Assembly (NCBI GenBank): GCA_937885465.1
Contig: CAKZZM010000044.1
Location: forward strand, 1-11,972
DNA: 11,972 nucleotides
Reading direction: 5' to 3'
Origin: an uncultured Bacteroidales bacterium
GTDB taxonomy: Bacteria; Bacteroidota; Bacteroidia; Bacteroidales; Paludibacteraceae
In this document: in pieces, positions 6,073-11,972 of the stretch
Layout: each line of letters opens with the position of its first letter
Position numbering within the stretch: the stretch's first letter is position 1
Translations under genes and position numbers: made by a program
The notes under the pieces: generated by a model
The model's database searches: none
The model's input: the letters and a program-made list of their open reading frames with translations, nothing else
What the model was told of the DNA's origin: nothing

Positions 6073-8928
6073 TTACTTCACCACTGCGCCCATAATTGTA
6101 TAGATCTTGCCATCGCGGAGGATGAACAGTTGCCCATCGCGGATGAACTTCTGCACGCTGCTGTCGGTCATTACTTCCGGCAGAGCGGTGGAAATAGTGT
6201 ATTGGGCAGTGACAGTCAGATCGTCCGTCACGTTGCTGTAATCCTTGTCCCAACCGCTGAAGTTATAACCGTCGCGTGAAGGCTCTTCGGGGGCGGTGGC
6301 AGCGGTGCCGTAGTGCACCTCGTCCGAACCGAGGATCGTACCGTCATAATCCACGAACGTCACTGTGTAGAGGTACTCACCGCGCGTGGTGAACGACATC
6401 TCCGAACCATACACCTTTGCGCCATTGACCACGGCGTACGTGCGGTACTTATATACCGTACCTTCGTCCAGATTGGTCAGCGTCACCTTCATGCTTATGC
6501 CTGTAGCCTGCACGCTCTGAATCTCACCGATGGCGTTCTGGTATGCACGGGCAGGTGCGTTGTTCGCGCCTTCAGGGATAAGGCGGCTCTCTGCCCAATA
6601 CTCGAAGCCTTGTTCGGTGAACTCATCCGAACCGGCGAGGGCGTAGCCTTTGAGCGTGGCTTCAGTCTCGGTGACAGCAGATGCAGCATAGGTGTACATC
6701 ACAGGGTCAAACTCCACGGCATCGTCGCCGGTGAAGATATACTGCCAATCGCCGTAGTACATGTTCCCTGCTGTCGATTGGTAGAACGCGCGGTACTTGT
6801 AATACACGTCGTCCTTGAGTCCTTTCAGTCGCCCTGCCATCGTGCCGTTGGCTACAGGGCAATAGACCTTCGTACCTGCCATGGCATCGGGTGCGTTCTC
6901 GCGTTTCCACTCAAAGCCGCAGTTAACCTCTGCATCCGACATGTTCGTCTCCGCCAATAGAATAGCCGTGGTGCTTGACACCACTTTCGGCTGCTGGGTT
7001 GTCAGTTCAAGTGCAGTAGTAGTAAACGACACATTCACCGTCTCTGTCTCGCCGGTGTTAGACGTCAGCACAACAGGAATATTGCTATATTCACTGTTCG
7101 GTTCCAAGCCGATGTATTCCAGCGTATTGCCTGCCTCTTGTTCACCGCCGGAGATACCAATTTGATAGATATATTCATCCATAACCTCCCAAAGCTCTTG
7201 AGATGCTGTTATTACTACGCTTGTCGGGGATTCGGTTGTTTGTGCTTCTGCCTTAACACCTACGAAACGCATTTTTCCCCAATAATTTGCCGATTTGTAA
7301 GCACTCAAAGCACTTGACGAGACATAAACAACGGCATCGGAAGATATTCCATTAAATGTGGATGAACCAATTGTTGGCGGAATTTGTGGGAGTGAATAAA
7401 TCTTGCTTAATCCGCTGCAATTATAGAAAGCTCTCTCTCCAATGCTTGTGACGCTATTGGGAATAATCACAGAGGTTAAACTGCTACAATAATAGAAAGC
7501 ATAATTTCCAATGCTTGTGACTGAGTTGGGGATAATCAAAGTAGTAACTTCTTCATTGTTCAAACATAGATGCTTTGCATAATACAAAGGATTGCTATCA
7601 TAAGCTGAAAAATCAATATTACACCATGAGGTGATGTCACTAATTACAACTCTTGACAAATTGTGGCAACCCAAGAAAGCCTCATTTCCAATGCTTGTGA
7701 CGCTGTTGGGAATCTCGATAGAGGTCAAACCGCTGCATGTATAGAAAGCTCTCTCTCCAATGCTTATAACGCTATTAGGAATCGTTATAGAGGTCAAACT
7801 GCTGCAACTTCTGAAAGCACCATCTCCAATCCATCTCGTCCCTTCCTTTATTGTATAGGTAGGAAGGGTTTCATCGACTGCCTCAACTAAATAGGTGTCC
7901 GCATAGCGGATGTTATCTATCACAGGCAAACTACTACAATACTCGAAAGCACTATTTCCAATACTTATAACGCTATTAGGAATCGTTACAGAGGTCAAAC
8001 TGCTGCAATTATAGAAAGCTCTCTCTCCAATGCTTGTGACGCTACTTGGTATTATGATTTCTCCTTCTGCTTGTGCGAAGCAGGCGAGCAATGTAGATTT
8101 TGACTCATCAGCATATACCAAATACCCGTCAACAAAGCCATTGACACATTTTGCCCCCCATGGTGAACCTGTCGCTGAGCCGGTATATATAATATTAGGT
8201 ACGTTATAGAAAGCCAAATTTCCAATGCTTGTGACGCTGTTGGGAATCGTCACAGAGGTCAGGCTGCTGCAACCTGAGAAAGCTCTCTCTCCAATGCTTG
8301 TGACGCTGTTGGGAATTACAATCTCGCCTTCTACCGCAGCAAAGCATGCCAATAGTGTTGTTTTGGAAGCATCTGCATATACTAAATTACCTTCAATATA
8401 TCCATTTACACTTCGTGCTCCCCATGGAGCTCCTGTTGCAGTACCATTATAGAAAATGATTGGTACATTGGCAAAAGCACGACTTCCAATACTTGTGACG
8501 CTGTTGGGAATTGTAATAGAGGTCAAACCGCTGCAACCATAGAAAGCCTCCTCTCCAATGCTTGTGACGCTGTTGGGAATGGTTACAGAGGTCAAACTGC
8601 TGCAACCAAGGAAAGCATAAATTCCAATGCTTGTGACGCTGTTGCCAATCGTCACAGAGGTCAGACTACTGCAATCAGAGAAAGCACTGCCTCCTATGCT
8701 TGTGACGCTGTAGGTCACGTCATTATATGTTACGGATGCAGGAATCACTACAGAACCAGTGTATTCGTTTGAATAATTCGATCCTGAACTACCTTGATAG
8801 GTTACAGATGCGGTTTGGGTAGTGGCATCGAAATCATACCAAATGCCATCTACAGAAGTATCTGATGGCCACATGGTTCCTACGCTTGCCACGATGGCAA
8901 GCAAAAATGTTAATAGTTTTTTTCTCAT
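6073..8928 (-). CDS. BspA-like leucine-rich-repeat secreted/surface protein
   Basis: A 951-residue exported protein. A signal peptide (MRKKLLTFLLAIVASVGTM) starts it. From about 60 to 555 there are about thirteen 23-residue BspA/TpLRR repeats built on SVTIPNSVTSIGxxAFxxCSSLT. They are interrupted by two related inserts of about 50 residues (TATGAPWGARSVNGYIEGNL and SATGSPWGAKCVNGFVDGYL, each with a LLACFA stretch). Residues about 565-850 look like fibronectin/Ig-type beta domains, about 854-912 is one InlB-type B-repeat (FVDYDGTILGSDEVHYGTAA), and the last 27 residues (FIRDGQLFILRDGKIYTIMG) resemble the short C-terminal sorting tails of Bacteroidota type IX secretion. BspA-type proteins are typically adhesins that bind host proteins or other bacteria; that role is inferred here. 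No clear promoter was found upstream of 8928. Confidence 0.93.
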   Translation of the reverse strand: MRKKLLTFLLAIVASVGTMWPSDTSVDGIWYDFDATTQTASVTYQGSSGSNYSNEYTGSVVIPASVTYNDVTYSVTSIGGSAFSDCSSLTSVTIGNSVTSIGIYAFLGCSSLTSVTIPNSVTSIGEEAFYGCSGLTSITIPNSVTSIGSRAFANVPIIFYNGTATGAPWGARSVNGYIEGNLVYADASKTTLLACFAAVEGEIVIPNSVTSIGERAFSGCSSLTSVTIPNSVTSIGNLAFYNVPNIIYTGSATGSPWGAKCVNGFVDGYLVYADESKSTLLACFAQAEGEIIIPSSVTSIGERAFYNCSSLTSVTIPNSVISIGNSAFEYCSSLPVIDNIRYADTYLVEAVDETLPTYTIKEGTRWIGDGAFRSCSSLTSITIPNSVISIGERAFYTCSGLTSIEIPNSVTSIGNEAFLGCHNLSRVVISDITSWCNIDFSAYDSNPLYYAKHLCLNNEEVTTLIIPNSVTSIGNYAFYYCSSLTSVIIPNSVTSIGERAFYNCSGLSKIYSLPQIPPTIGSSTFNGISSDAVVYVSSSALSAYKSANYWGKMRFVGVKAEAQTTESPTSVVITASQELWEVMDEYIYQIGISGGEQEAGNTLEYIGLEPNSEYSNIPVVLTSNTGETETVNVSFTTTALELTTQQPKVVSSTTAILLAETNMSDAEVNCGFEWKRENAPDAMAGTKVYCPVANGTMAGRLKGLKDDVYYKYRAFYQSTAGNMYYGDWQYIFTGDDAVEFDPVMYTYAASAVTETEATLKGYALAGSDEFTEQGFEYWAESRLIPEGANNAPARAYQNAIGEIQSVQATGISMKVTLTNLDEGTVYKYRTYAVVNGAKVYGSEMSFTTRGEYLYTVTFVDYDGTILGSDEVHYGTAATAPEEPSRDGYNFSGWDKDYSNVTDDLTVTAQYTISTALPEVMTDSSVQKFIRDGQLFILRDGKIYTIMGAVVK
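7430..8710 (-). repeat. Near-identical DNA repeats encoding the LRR units
   Basis: The plus-strand phrase CCAATGCTTGTGACGCTGTT and close variants recur about every 69 bp over this interval, for example near 7440, 7510, 7690, 8030, 8225, 8292, 8558 and 8625. The nucleotide identity between units exceeds what the protein motif requires, which suggests recent duplication or gene conversion, and makes copy-number variation between strains likely. Confidence 0.8.
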
Positions 8929-9064
8929 AATGGTTTCCCTGAATTCGTGTCGGGCGCAACTTTAAATGATTAATATTTCGGTTAGTTGGTTTGCTACAAT
9001 TGGTTTTGATGTTTATAGATAATGTAGGGAATAGATGCTGTCTCTTTAGTTAAATTCATCTTTC

Positions 9065-9109
9065 AAAAGACGAAAAATGATATACAAATCGTCTTTTTAT
9101 AGACGAAAA
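9065..9109. promoter_or_regulatory. Inverted repeat and third half-site upstream of the ATPase promoter
   Basis: AAAAGACGA (9065-9073) is the exact reverse complement of TCGTCTTTT (9089-9097), and AGACGAAAA appears twice in direct orientation (9068-9076 and 9101-9109). The third half-site abuts the -33 element at 9110. The geometry suits an operator for a dimeric regulator or, less likely, a hairpin ending leftward transcription. No regulator gene is visible nearby. The rest of 8929-9060 shows nothing recognisable. Confidence 0.5.
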
Positions 9110-9141
9110 TTTGCATAATTCAAATCTTTTTTGTACTTTTG
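9110..9141 (+). promoter_or_regulatory. Bacteroidota-type promoter for the ATPase gene
   Basis: TTTG (9110-9113), 20 bp, then TACTTTTG (9134-9141), an exact match to TTTG-N(about 20)-TAnnTTTG. Transcription would begin near 9145, about 25 nt before the ATG at 9170. No Shine-Dalgarno is present, as is usual in this phylum. Confidence 0.8.
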
Positions 9142-9169
9142 CGGCAAATTTGATTAATATATCATTCTT

Positions 9170-10360
9170 ATGGACCAACTTTACATCTTATCCGGACGTC
9201 TTGTTGCGAATGTCAGCATGGCTTACCAACGCTATTTGAGCAATCTCATCGTTTGGGATGATCGTCTTATCGGTATTCGCGGCTCGCGCGGTGTAGGCAA
9301 AACAACTTTGTTGTTGCAGCACATCCGGCAAAACGGATGGGAGCCGCAAGAAGCGTTGTATGTGTCATTAGACCATATGTGGTTTGCATCCCATTCTATT
9401 CTTGAGTTAGCGGAGTATCATTACACGCATGGAGGCAAGTATCTTTTTCTGGATGAGGTGCACCGCTACCGGACTTGGATGCAGGAGCTTAAGAACATCT
9501 CTGATTTCTATCCCGACCTGCATGTGGTTTTTACCGGTAGTTCGTTGTTGCAGATTGATAATGCCATTGCCGACCTGTCCCGCCGTTGTATCAGTTATAC
9601 GATGCAAGGTTTGTCTTTCCGCGAATACCTCATATTTGCCGGAGTGGCTCAATGGGATAGTATTCGTCTGGAGGATATTTTGCAGTCGCACACCTCTCTT
9701 TCTATCCGTCTCAACAGCGAGATACATGTGCTGCCGTTTTTCGCGCAGTATCTGCAGCAAGGGTATTATCCTTTTTACTGGGATGCGCAATCTACCTATC
9801 AGGCCCGTTTGCAGCAAGCCATCTCTACCATCATCGATGTGGATATTCCCCAAACAGAGCAGATTGAATTCGAATCGTTGTATAAAACGAAACAATTATT
9901 AAGTGCTTTAGCCGGACTGGTTCCCTATACGCTTAATATCTCTGACTTGTGTAAATCTATCGGAACCACACGCAATCAGCTTCTCCGTTTACTCAATCTT
10001 CTGGAGCACTCGGCACTGATACGCAAACTCTATCCGGAGCAAAGCGGCATCCAGTCCCTCGCCAAACCCGAGAAGATACTTTTAGAGAACACCAACCTGA
10101 TGTATGCGCTATCGCCTACCATTGAGAGAGGAACCGTCCGGGAGACTTTCTTCTGCAACCAGATGGCTCTACAGCATACACTTACAATGCCGAACAAGGG
10201 AGATGTGCTGGTAGATGAGAAATATCTCTTTGAGGTGGGTGGTCGTACCAAGGGTTACAAACAAATCAAGGGGATAACCGATAGCTGGATTGTCGCCGAT
10301 GATATAGAAACCGGATTCGGTAACAAGATTCCGCTCTGGTTGTTCGGAATGACGTATTGA
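9170..10360 (+). CDS. AAA-family ATPase with C-terminal DUF4143-type domain
   Basis: A 396-residue soluble ATPase. The N-terminal half (about 30-160) has a Walker A GSRGVGKTT (residues 38-46, Lys44), a Walker B YLFLDEVHRY (Asp95, Glu96) and a sensor-like FTGSS (121-125). This matches the AAA_14 domain common in Bacteroidota. A helical, winged-helix-like region follows (about 240-290). The C-terminal part contains GDVLVDEKYLFEVGGRTKGY, where the Asp and Glu-Val-Gly spacing recalls a PD-(D/E)XK nuclease fold, as proposed for DUF4143 proteins. The function of this large family is not settled; mobile-element maintenance, defence or DNA processing are possibilities. It is monocistronic, with its own promoter and terminator. 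ATG 9170 is the first in-frame start after the promoter. Confidence 0.88.
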   Translation: MDQLYILSGRLVANVSMAYQRYLSNLIVWDDRLIGIRGSRGVGKTTLLLQHIRQNGWEPQEALYVSLDHMWFASHSILELAEYHYTHGGKYLFLDEVHRYRTWMQELKNISDFYPDLHVVFTGSSLLQIDNAIADLSRRCISYTMQGLSFREYLIFAGVAQWDSIRLEDILQSHTSLSIRLNSEIHVLPFFAQYLQQGYYPFYWDAQSTYQARLQQAISTIIDVDIPQTEQIEFESLYKTKQLLSALAGLVPYTLNISDLCKSIGTTRNQLLRLLNLLEHSALIRKLYPEQSGIQSLAKPEKILLENTNLMYALSPTIERGTVRETFFCNQMALQHTLTMPNKGDVLVDEKYLFEVGGRTKGYKQIKGITDSWIVADDIETGFGNKIPLWLFGMTY

Positions 10361-10389
10361 TTTTTCCCTACATTATGTCAAAGACCGTT

Positions 10390-10413
10390 GCGGGTGCTTT
10401 GCGCCCGCTTTTT
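10390..10413 (+). terminator. Intrinsic terminator of the ATPase gene
   Basis: GCGGGTGC (10390-10397), loop TTT, GCGCCCGC (10401-10408), then TTTTT. The 8-bp GC-rich stem with one G-U pair and a following U-run lies 30 bp after the ATPase stop codon. Confidence 0.85.
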
Positions 10414-10454
10414 GTGCGCATTGTTACGTATCTTAATCAGAGTACATTTCTGTT

Positions 10455-10488
10455 AATGTACAAAGGGACAATGTACAATGTACAAAGG
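10455..10488. repeat. Short direct repeats AATGTACAAAGG
   Basis: AATGTACAAAGG occurs at 10455-10466 and 10477-10488, with a partial copy AATGTACAA at 10470-10478. Similar strings (AATGTAC) lie in the leaders before the efflux genes. No function is evident. The flanking stretches 10414-10454 and 10489-10524 show nothing else. Confidence 0.6.
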
Positions 10489-10524
10489 AGTTATCCCTCA
10501 ACATATCAATAACGGCATATATGC

Positions 10525-10550
10525 AAAAAAGCGTGAATGTTATTCACGCT
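10525..10550 (-). terminator. Strong intrinsic terminator of the rod RNA (and possibly abi) transcript
   Basis: On the minus strand AGCGTGAAT, a 3-nt loop, ATTCACGCT, then a run of six U. The nine-bp stem is perfect. In the other direction the stem is followed by TATTCTC, so it is directional and marks the 3' end of minus-strand transcription. No gene precedes it until the Abi gene 300 bp upstream, which points to a noncoding RNA in between. Confidence 0.85.
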
Positions 10551-10731
10551 TATTCTCTTCTATTGAGGTTCCGGAAATGACCCTGCCAACAAGAATAAAC
10601 AATAACGTCCACGCCCGATATGCTTAACCCTCCCGCCCAGTGAGGGGCGCGAACGGATATTAACATACCCACGAGAACGCTTATTGCACTATCTTGTTTT
10701 GGGTTGGCGAAATTTTCCGGATTTCAATAGA
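10525..10731 (-). ncRNA. Structured ~207-nt rod-shaped noncoding RNA, 6S-like; family not confirmed
   Basis: The minus-strand RNA folds into one long rod. The closing helix pairs CTATTGA (10730-10724) with TCAATAG (10566-10560) and TCCGGAAA (10721-10714) with TTTCCGGA (10577-10570). Further in are GCCA (10708-10705) with TGGC (10588-10585), ACAAGA (10697-10692) with TCTTGT (10594-10589), CAATAA (10686-10681) with TTATTG (10605-10600), GGTATG with CATATC, and an apical CGCCC/GGGCG hairpin (10649-10634). Internal loops and a 7-nt bulge separate the helices. A -7-like TTGTTTTG ends at 10733, placing a start near 10730, right at the closing helix; no matching -33 element was found. A strong terminator closes it. 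Length, rod shape and paired ends fit a 6S-type RNA (a Bacteroidales 6S candidate is known as Bacteroidales-1). An Abi-associated RNA is the alternative. Confidence 0.7.
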
Positions 10732-10740
10732 CCAAAACAA

Positions 10741-10849
10741 GCGTCAATAAACGCCTTTAATTATGTACTCACTTTTTAACGCTGCTGAGCTCAGCGTGCC
10801 TTGTTTTACGTCTCGGGCTGATGACGACCGCATAACCTGCGGTGGGGTA
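10741..10849 (-). other. Abi 3' region with small hairpins
   Basis: Between the Abi stop and the rod RNA the minus strand can form ACCGCA-GGTTA-TGCGGT just after the stop, and an ACGCTG/CAGCGT hairpin containing the palindrome GCTGAGCTCAGC (near 10782-10798). Neither has a U-run after it. The sequence at 10732-10753 can also pair with the 5' arm of the rod RNA, giving an alternative fold when transcription reads through from abi. Confidence 0.5.
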
Positions 10850-11542
10850 TTATTGAAGATTATTTATCTTGCAACAAACCTGCTGCACATGATCAAGACC
10901 GTAGAGTAATGCACGGCCGTCTATTCCCATCCATACAAATAGAGTCTGTATCTGCCAATATTTGTTTTGAATATATGTCGTGTCAATACTTGCACCCGAA
11001 ATACCAAAACAAATAGGCTCATGATGAGCAATCCTGTTGCGGATAGTATTCACCTTGTCCAACTCGTTGAAAATGTATGCTTGATTGAGTTGCTGACTTT
11101 TAGTAGAACGAGGTTTGTTTGGGAATATCTGCAACAATGTTCGCCCTGTCAGCCTGAATTGCAAAGGCGAAAACATGTATTTCCATATACCGAACTCCAT
11201 ATCTGACAGAAGTTTGGAGTGTGTATATTGGTGCTGTGATTGCAATTTGTTGTATGAATGCGTAATGACATTCGCCGTCTTGCTTAATAACGGATTAGTA
11301 AATATGCCATCGGCAATAACTGCATCACGCAGCCAGTCTTTGCCGAGACGAGGTGTCAAGTTCATATCTATTGCATTACGCAAGGCGACTTCAAAACAAC
11401 TTATCATAGTGAACATTTCTTGCGAAAGTTGCAGATTATATCTGTAAAGAGTCATAGCTTTGCGACTGTCTCCTCCACATGCTTTAAGGTATCTTGACAT
11501 CCGTTCTGCTGACAATGTATGCTCAAAATCGGTAAATTTCAT
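10850..11542 (-). CDS. Abi_2 (AbiD/AbiF-like) HEPN-domain protein, predicted RNase effector
   Basis: A protein of the abortive-infection Abi_2 family. Seen directly: the family-typical opening LSAERMSRYLKACGGDSRKA, the conserved ISCFEVALRN stretch, and near the C-terminus NTIRNRIAHHEPI, which supplies the R-x4-H motif of HEPN ribonucleases (Arg168 and His173 from the chosen start). HEPN proteins of this group are thought to cleave RNA and stop growth during phage infection; Cas13 nucleases share the HEPN motif. I take the ATG at 11542 (MKFTDFEHTL, 230 residues). The upstream in-frame ATG at 11605 would add 21 low-complexity residues and overlap the divergent promoter at 11571-11602. The protein is somewhat shorter than the roughly 300 residues of classical AbiD/AbiF. 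It is flanked by two candidate RNAs. No clear minus-strand promoter was found. Confidence 0.85.
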   Translation of the reverse strand: MKFTDFEHTLSAERMSRYLKACGGDSRKAMTLYRYNLQLSQEMFTMISCFEVALRNAIDMNLTPRLGKDWLRDAVIADGIFTNPLLSKTANVITHSYNKLQSQHQYTHSKLLSDMEFGIWKYMFSPLQFRLTGRTLLQIFPNKPRSTKSQQLNQAYIFNELDKVNTIRNRIAHHEPICFGISGASIDTTYIQNKYWQIQTLFVWMGIDGRALLYGLDHVQQVCCKINNLQ

Positions 11543-11570
11543 ATTATTTTCACTTTTTTTTGTCAAATAA

Positions 11571-11602
11571 TTTGCATATATCAAAAAAAAGTTGTATCTT
11601 TG
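11571..11602 (+). promoter_or_regulatory. Bacteroidota-type promoter divergent from abi, driving a small RNA
   Basis: TTTG (11571-11574), 20 bp, then TATCTTTG (11595-11602), an exact consensus match with the same 20-bp spacing as the ATPase promoter. It points away from abi toward a region without a plus-strand gene, so the product is expected to be noncoding. Predicted start is near 11606. Confidence 0.8.
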
Positions 11603-11605
11603 CAT

Positions 11606-11660
11606 CGTTGAATCCCATTAGTCCCTGACGCAAGTCAAACTAGTGGGTTTAGTTTTGTCA
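11606..11660 (+). ncRNA. Candidate small RNA with 8-bp stem and GCAA tetraloop, upstream of abi
   Basis: Just after the promoter start, CCCATTAG (11614-11621) pairs with CTAGTGGG (11640-11647), including one U-G pair. Inside, TGAC (11626-11629) and GTCA (11634-11637) close a GCAA loop (11630-11633), a GNRA tetraloop. The asymmetric internal loop is TCCC/AA. On the opposite strand the U-G pair becomes a C-A mismatch and the loop is no longer GNRA, so the structure favours plus-strand transcription. TTTAGTTTTG follows, a possible weak terminator, giving an RNA of about 50 nt; the 3' end is uncertain. The Abi_2 neighbour suggests an antitoxin-like or guide-like role (inference). Confidence 0.6.
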
Positions 11661-11680
11661 TATATCACTCATTAGCATAA

Positions 11681-11710
11681 TCAAAGGGTGAAAAGAAACA
11701 GGCGTGTCAT
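11681..11710 (-). pseudogene. Nine-codon stump of a PIN-type toxin frame overlapping the antitoxin stop
   Basis: The ATG at 11710 overlaps the antitoxin stop as ATGA, the usual coupling in VapBC-like pairs, and encodes MTRLFLFTL before TGA. PIN toxins commonly open with a hydrophobic strand then D-T-N (as in RLFLDTN). Here the Asp position is Phe and the frame then ends. No continuing PIN frame could be followed downstream before the small-RNA region. The match is short, so chance resemblance is possible. Confidence 0.35.
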
Positions 11711-11972
11711 TGGTATTTCTCCTCTAAATACTGGTAGTACGCCTGACGACCGTTTAGGTCGTCTGATGGAGTATGTTCTCCTGCGCCTAACAAACTTAAG
11801 ACAACGTCCGGTACTGCTTGCTCATCGCCCGCATCCTGACTCGCTACAAGACGCTGAAAGAAATTCTCAATTAGTACCGACAAGTTTAAGCCGCGTTTCT
11901 CCGCATAAGTTTGCGCAGTAACCATCCGATAAAGTACAGGTGGTATAGATTTAGGGCTGTAACCGGTTGTGG
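11707..11972 (-). CDS. DUF6364-type ribbon-helix-helix antitoxin, N-terminus outside the window
   Basis: The frame stays open to the window edge. The first in-frame ATG (11925) cuts into what looks like a ribbon-helix-helix domain: residues upstream of it (SPKSIPPVLYRMVTAQTYAE) continue into KRGLNLSVLIENFFQRLV, the helix-turn-helix part of an RHH fold. The true start is therefore probably to the right of 11972. The C-terminal tail (ending AYYQYLEEKYQ) matches the YLEEKY endings of DUF6364 proteins, small antitoxins usually paired with a PIN-domain toxin. Such antitoxins bind the toxin and their own operator. The toxin expected next on the minus strand is missing or reduced to a stump, so this may be an orphan antitoxin. 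Confidence 0.65.
   Translation of the reverse strand, partial: TTGYSPKSIPPVLYRMVTAQTYAEKRGLNLSVLIENFFQRLVASQDAGDEQAVPDVVLSLLGAGEHTPSDDLNGRQAYYQYLEEKYQ

Noticed and set aside
6313..6960. 215-codon plus-strand open frame opposite the BspA-like gene
   Set aside because: It is antisense to the well-supported beta-domain region, has no promoter or start context, and its product is not recognisable.
7430..8710. CRISPR array, because of regular short repeats
   Set aside because: The repeats are in frame, spaced by 69 bp, and encode the 23-residue LRR motif; there are no unique spacers of constant length.
9407..9902. Overlapping frames on both strands inside the ATPase gene
   Set aside because: The ATPase frame carries Walker A, Walker B and sensor motifs across this stretch; the alternatives have none.
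10525..10731. RNase P RNA, tmRNA or SRP RNA as identity of the rod RNA
   Set aside because: The hallmark conserved motifs of RNase P RNA, the tRNA-like ends of tmRNA and the SRP domain IV loop were not seen.
11543..11605. Upstream 21-codon extension of the Abi protein from the ATG at 11605
   Set aside because: The added residues are not like Abi_2 N-termini and the DNA carries the divergent promoter; the ATG at 11542 begins right at the family-like sequence.

Overview
The window looks like chromosomal DNA from a Bacteroidales bacterium, probably a gut or oral commensal. Three things point there: a secreted BspA-type leucine-rich-repeat protein whose tail resembles a type IX secretion signal, genes without Shine-Dalgarno sequences, and two promoters that fit the Bacteroidota form TTTG-N20-TAnnTTTG exactly. 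No rRNA, tRNA, CRISPR array or transposase was seen.

Layout. Bases 1-5764 hold a minus-strand drug-efflux cluster, read right to left: an RND periplasmic adaptor lipoprotein (4676-5764), an MFS transporter (3318-4472) and an RND inner-membrane pump (71-3277). An outer-membrane channel gene may follow beyond base 1. The gaps in and around this cluster are filled with copies of one short palindromic repeat, hairpins with compensated base changes, and an array of 11-bp repeats inside a large palindrome. Next is a 951-residue minus-strand BspA-like surface protein (6073-8928). On the plus strand lies an AAA ATPase of the DUF4143 type (9170-10360) with a clear promoter and terminator.

The right end (10500-11972) is the most interesting part and resembles a small defence or toxin-antitoxin island. 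A minus-strand Abi_2-family protein with an R-x4-H HEPN RNase motif (10850-11542) sits between two apparent noncoding RNAs. Just downstream on the same strand is a roughly 207-nt RNA that folds into a long rod and ends in a strong terminator. Just upstream, and divergent, a near-perfect promoter drives a short RNA with an 8-bp stem and a GCAA tetraloop. Beyond it is the 3' part of a DUF6364/ribbon-helix-helix antitoxin whose overlapping downstream frame stops after nine codons and looks like the stump of a PIN toxin.

How the parts may work together (inference): the adaptor and RND pump form a tripartite efflux system with the MFS pump co-transcribed. The HEPN protein may be an RNA-cleaving toxin or abortive-infection effector, and one or both flanking RNAs are candidates for its antitoxin or guide. 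The rod RNA could instead be an independent 6S-like housekeeping RNA.
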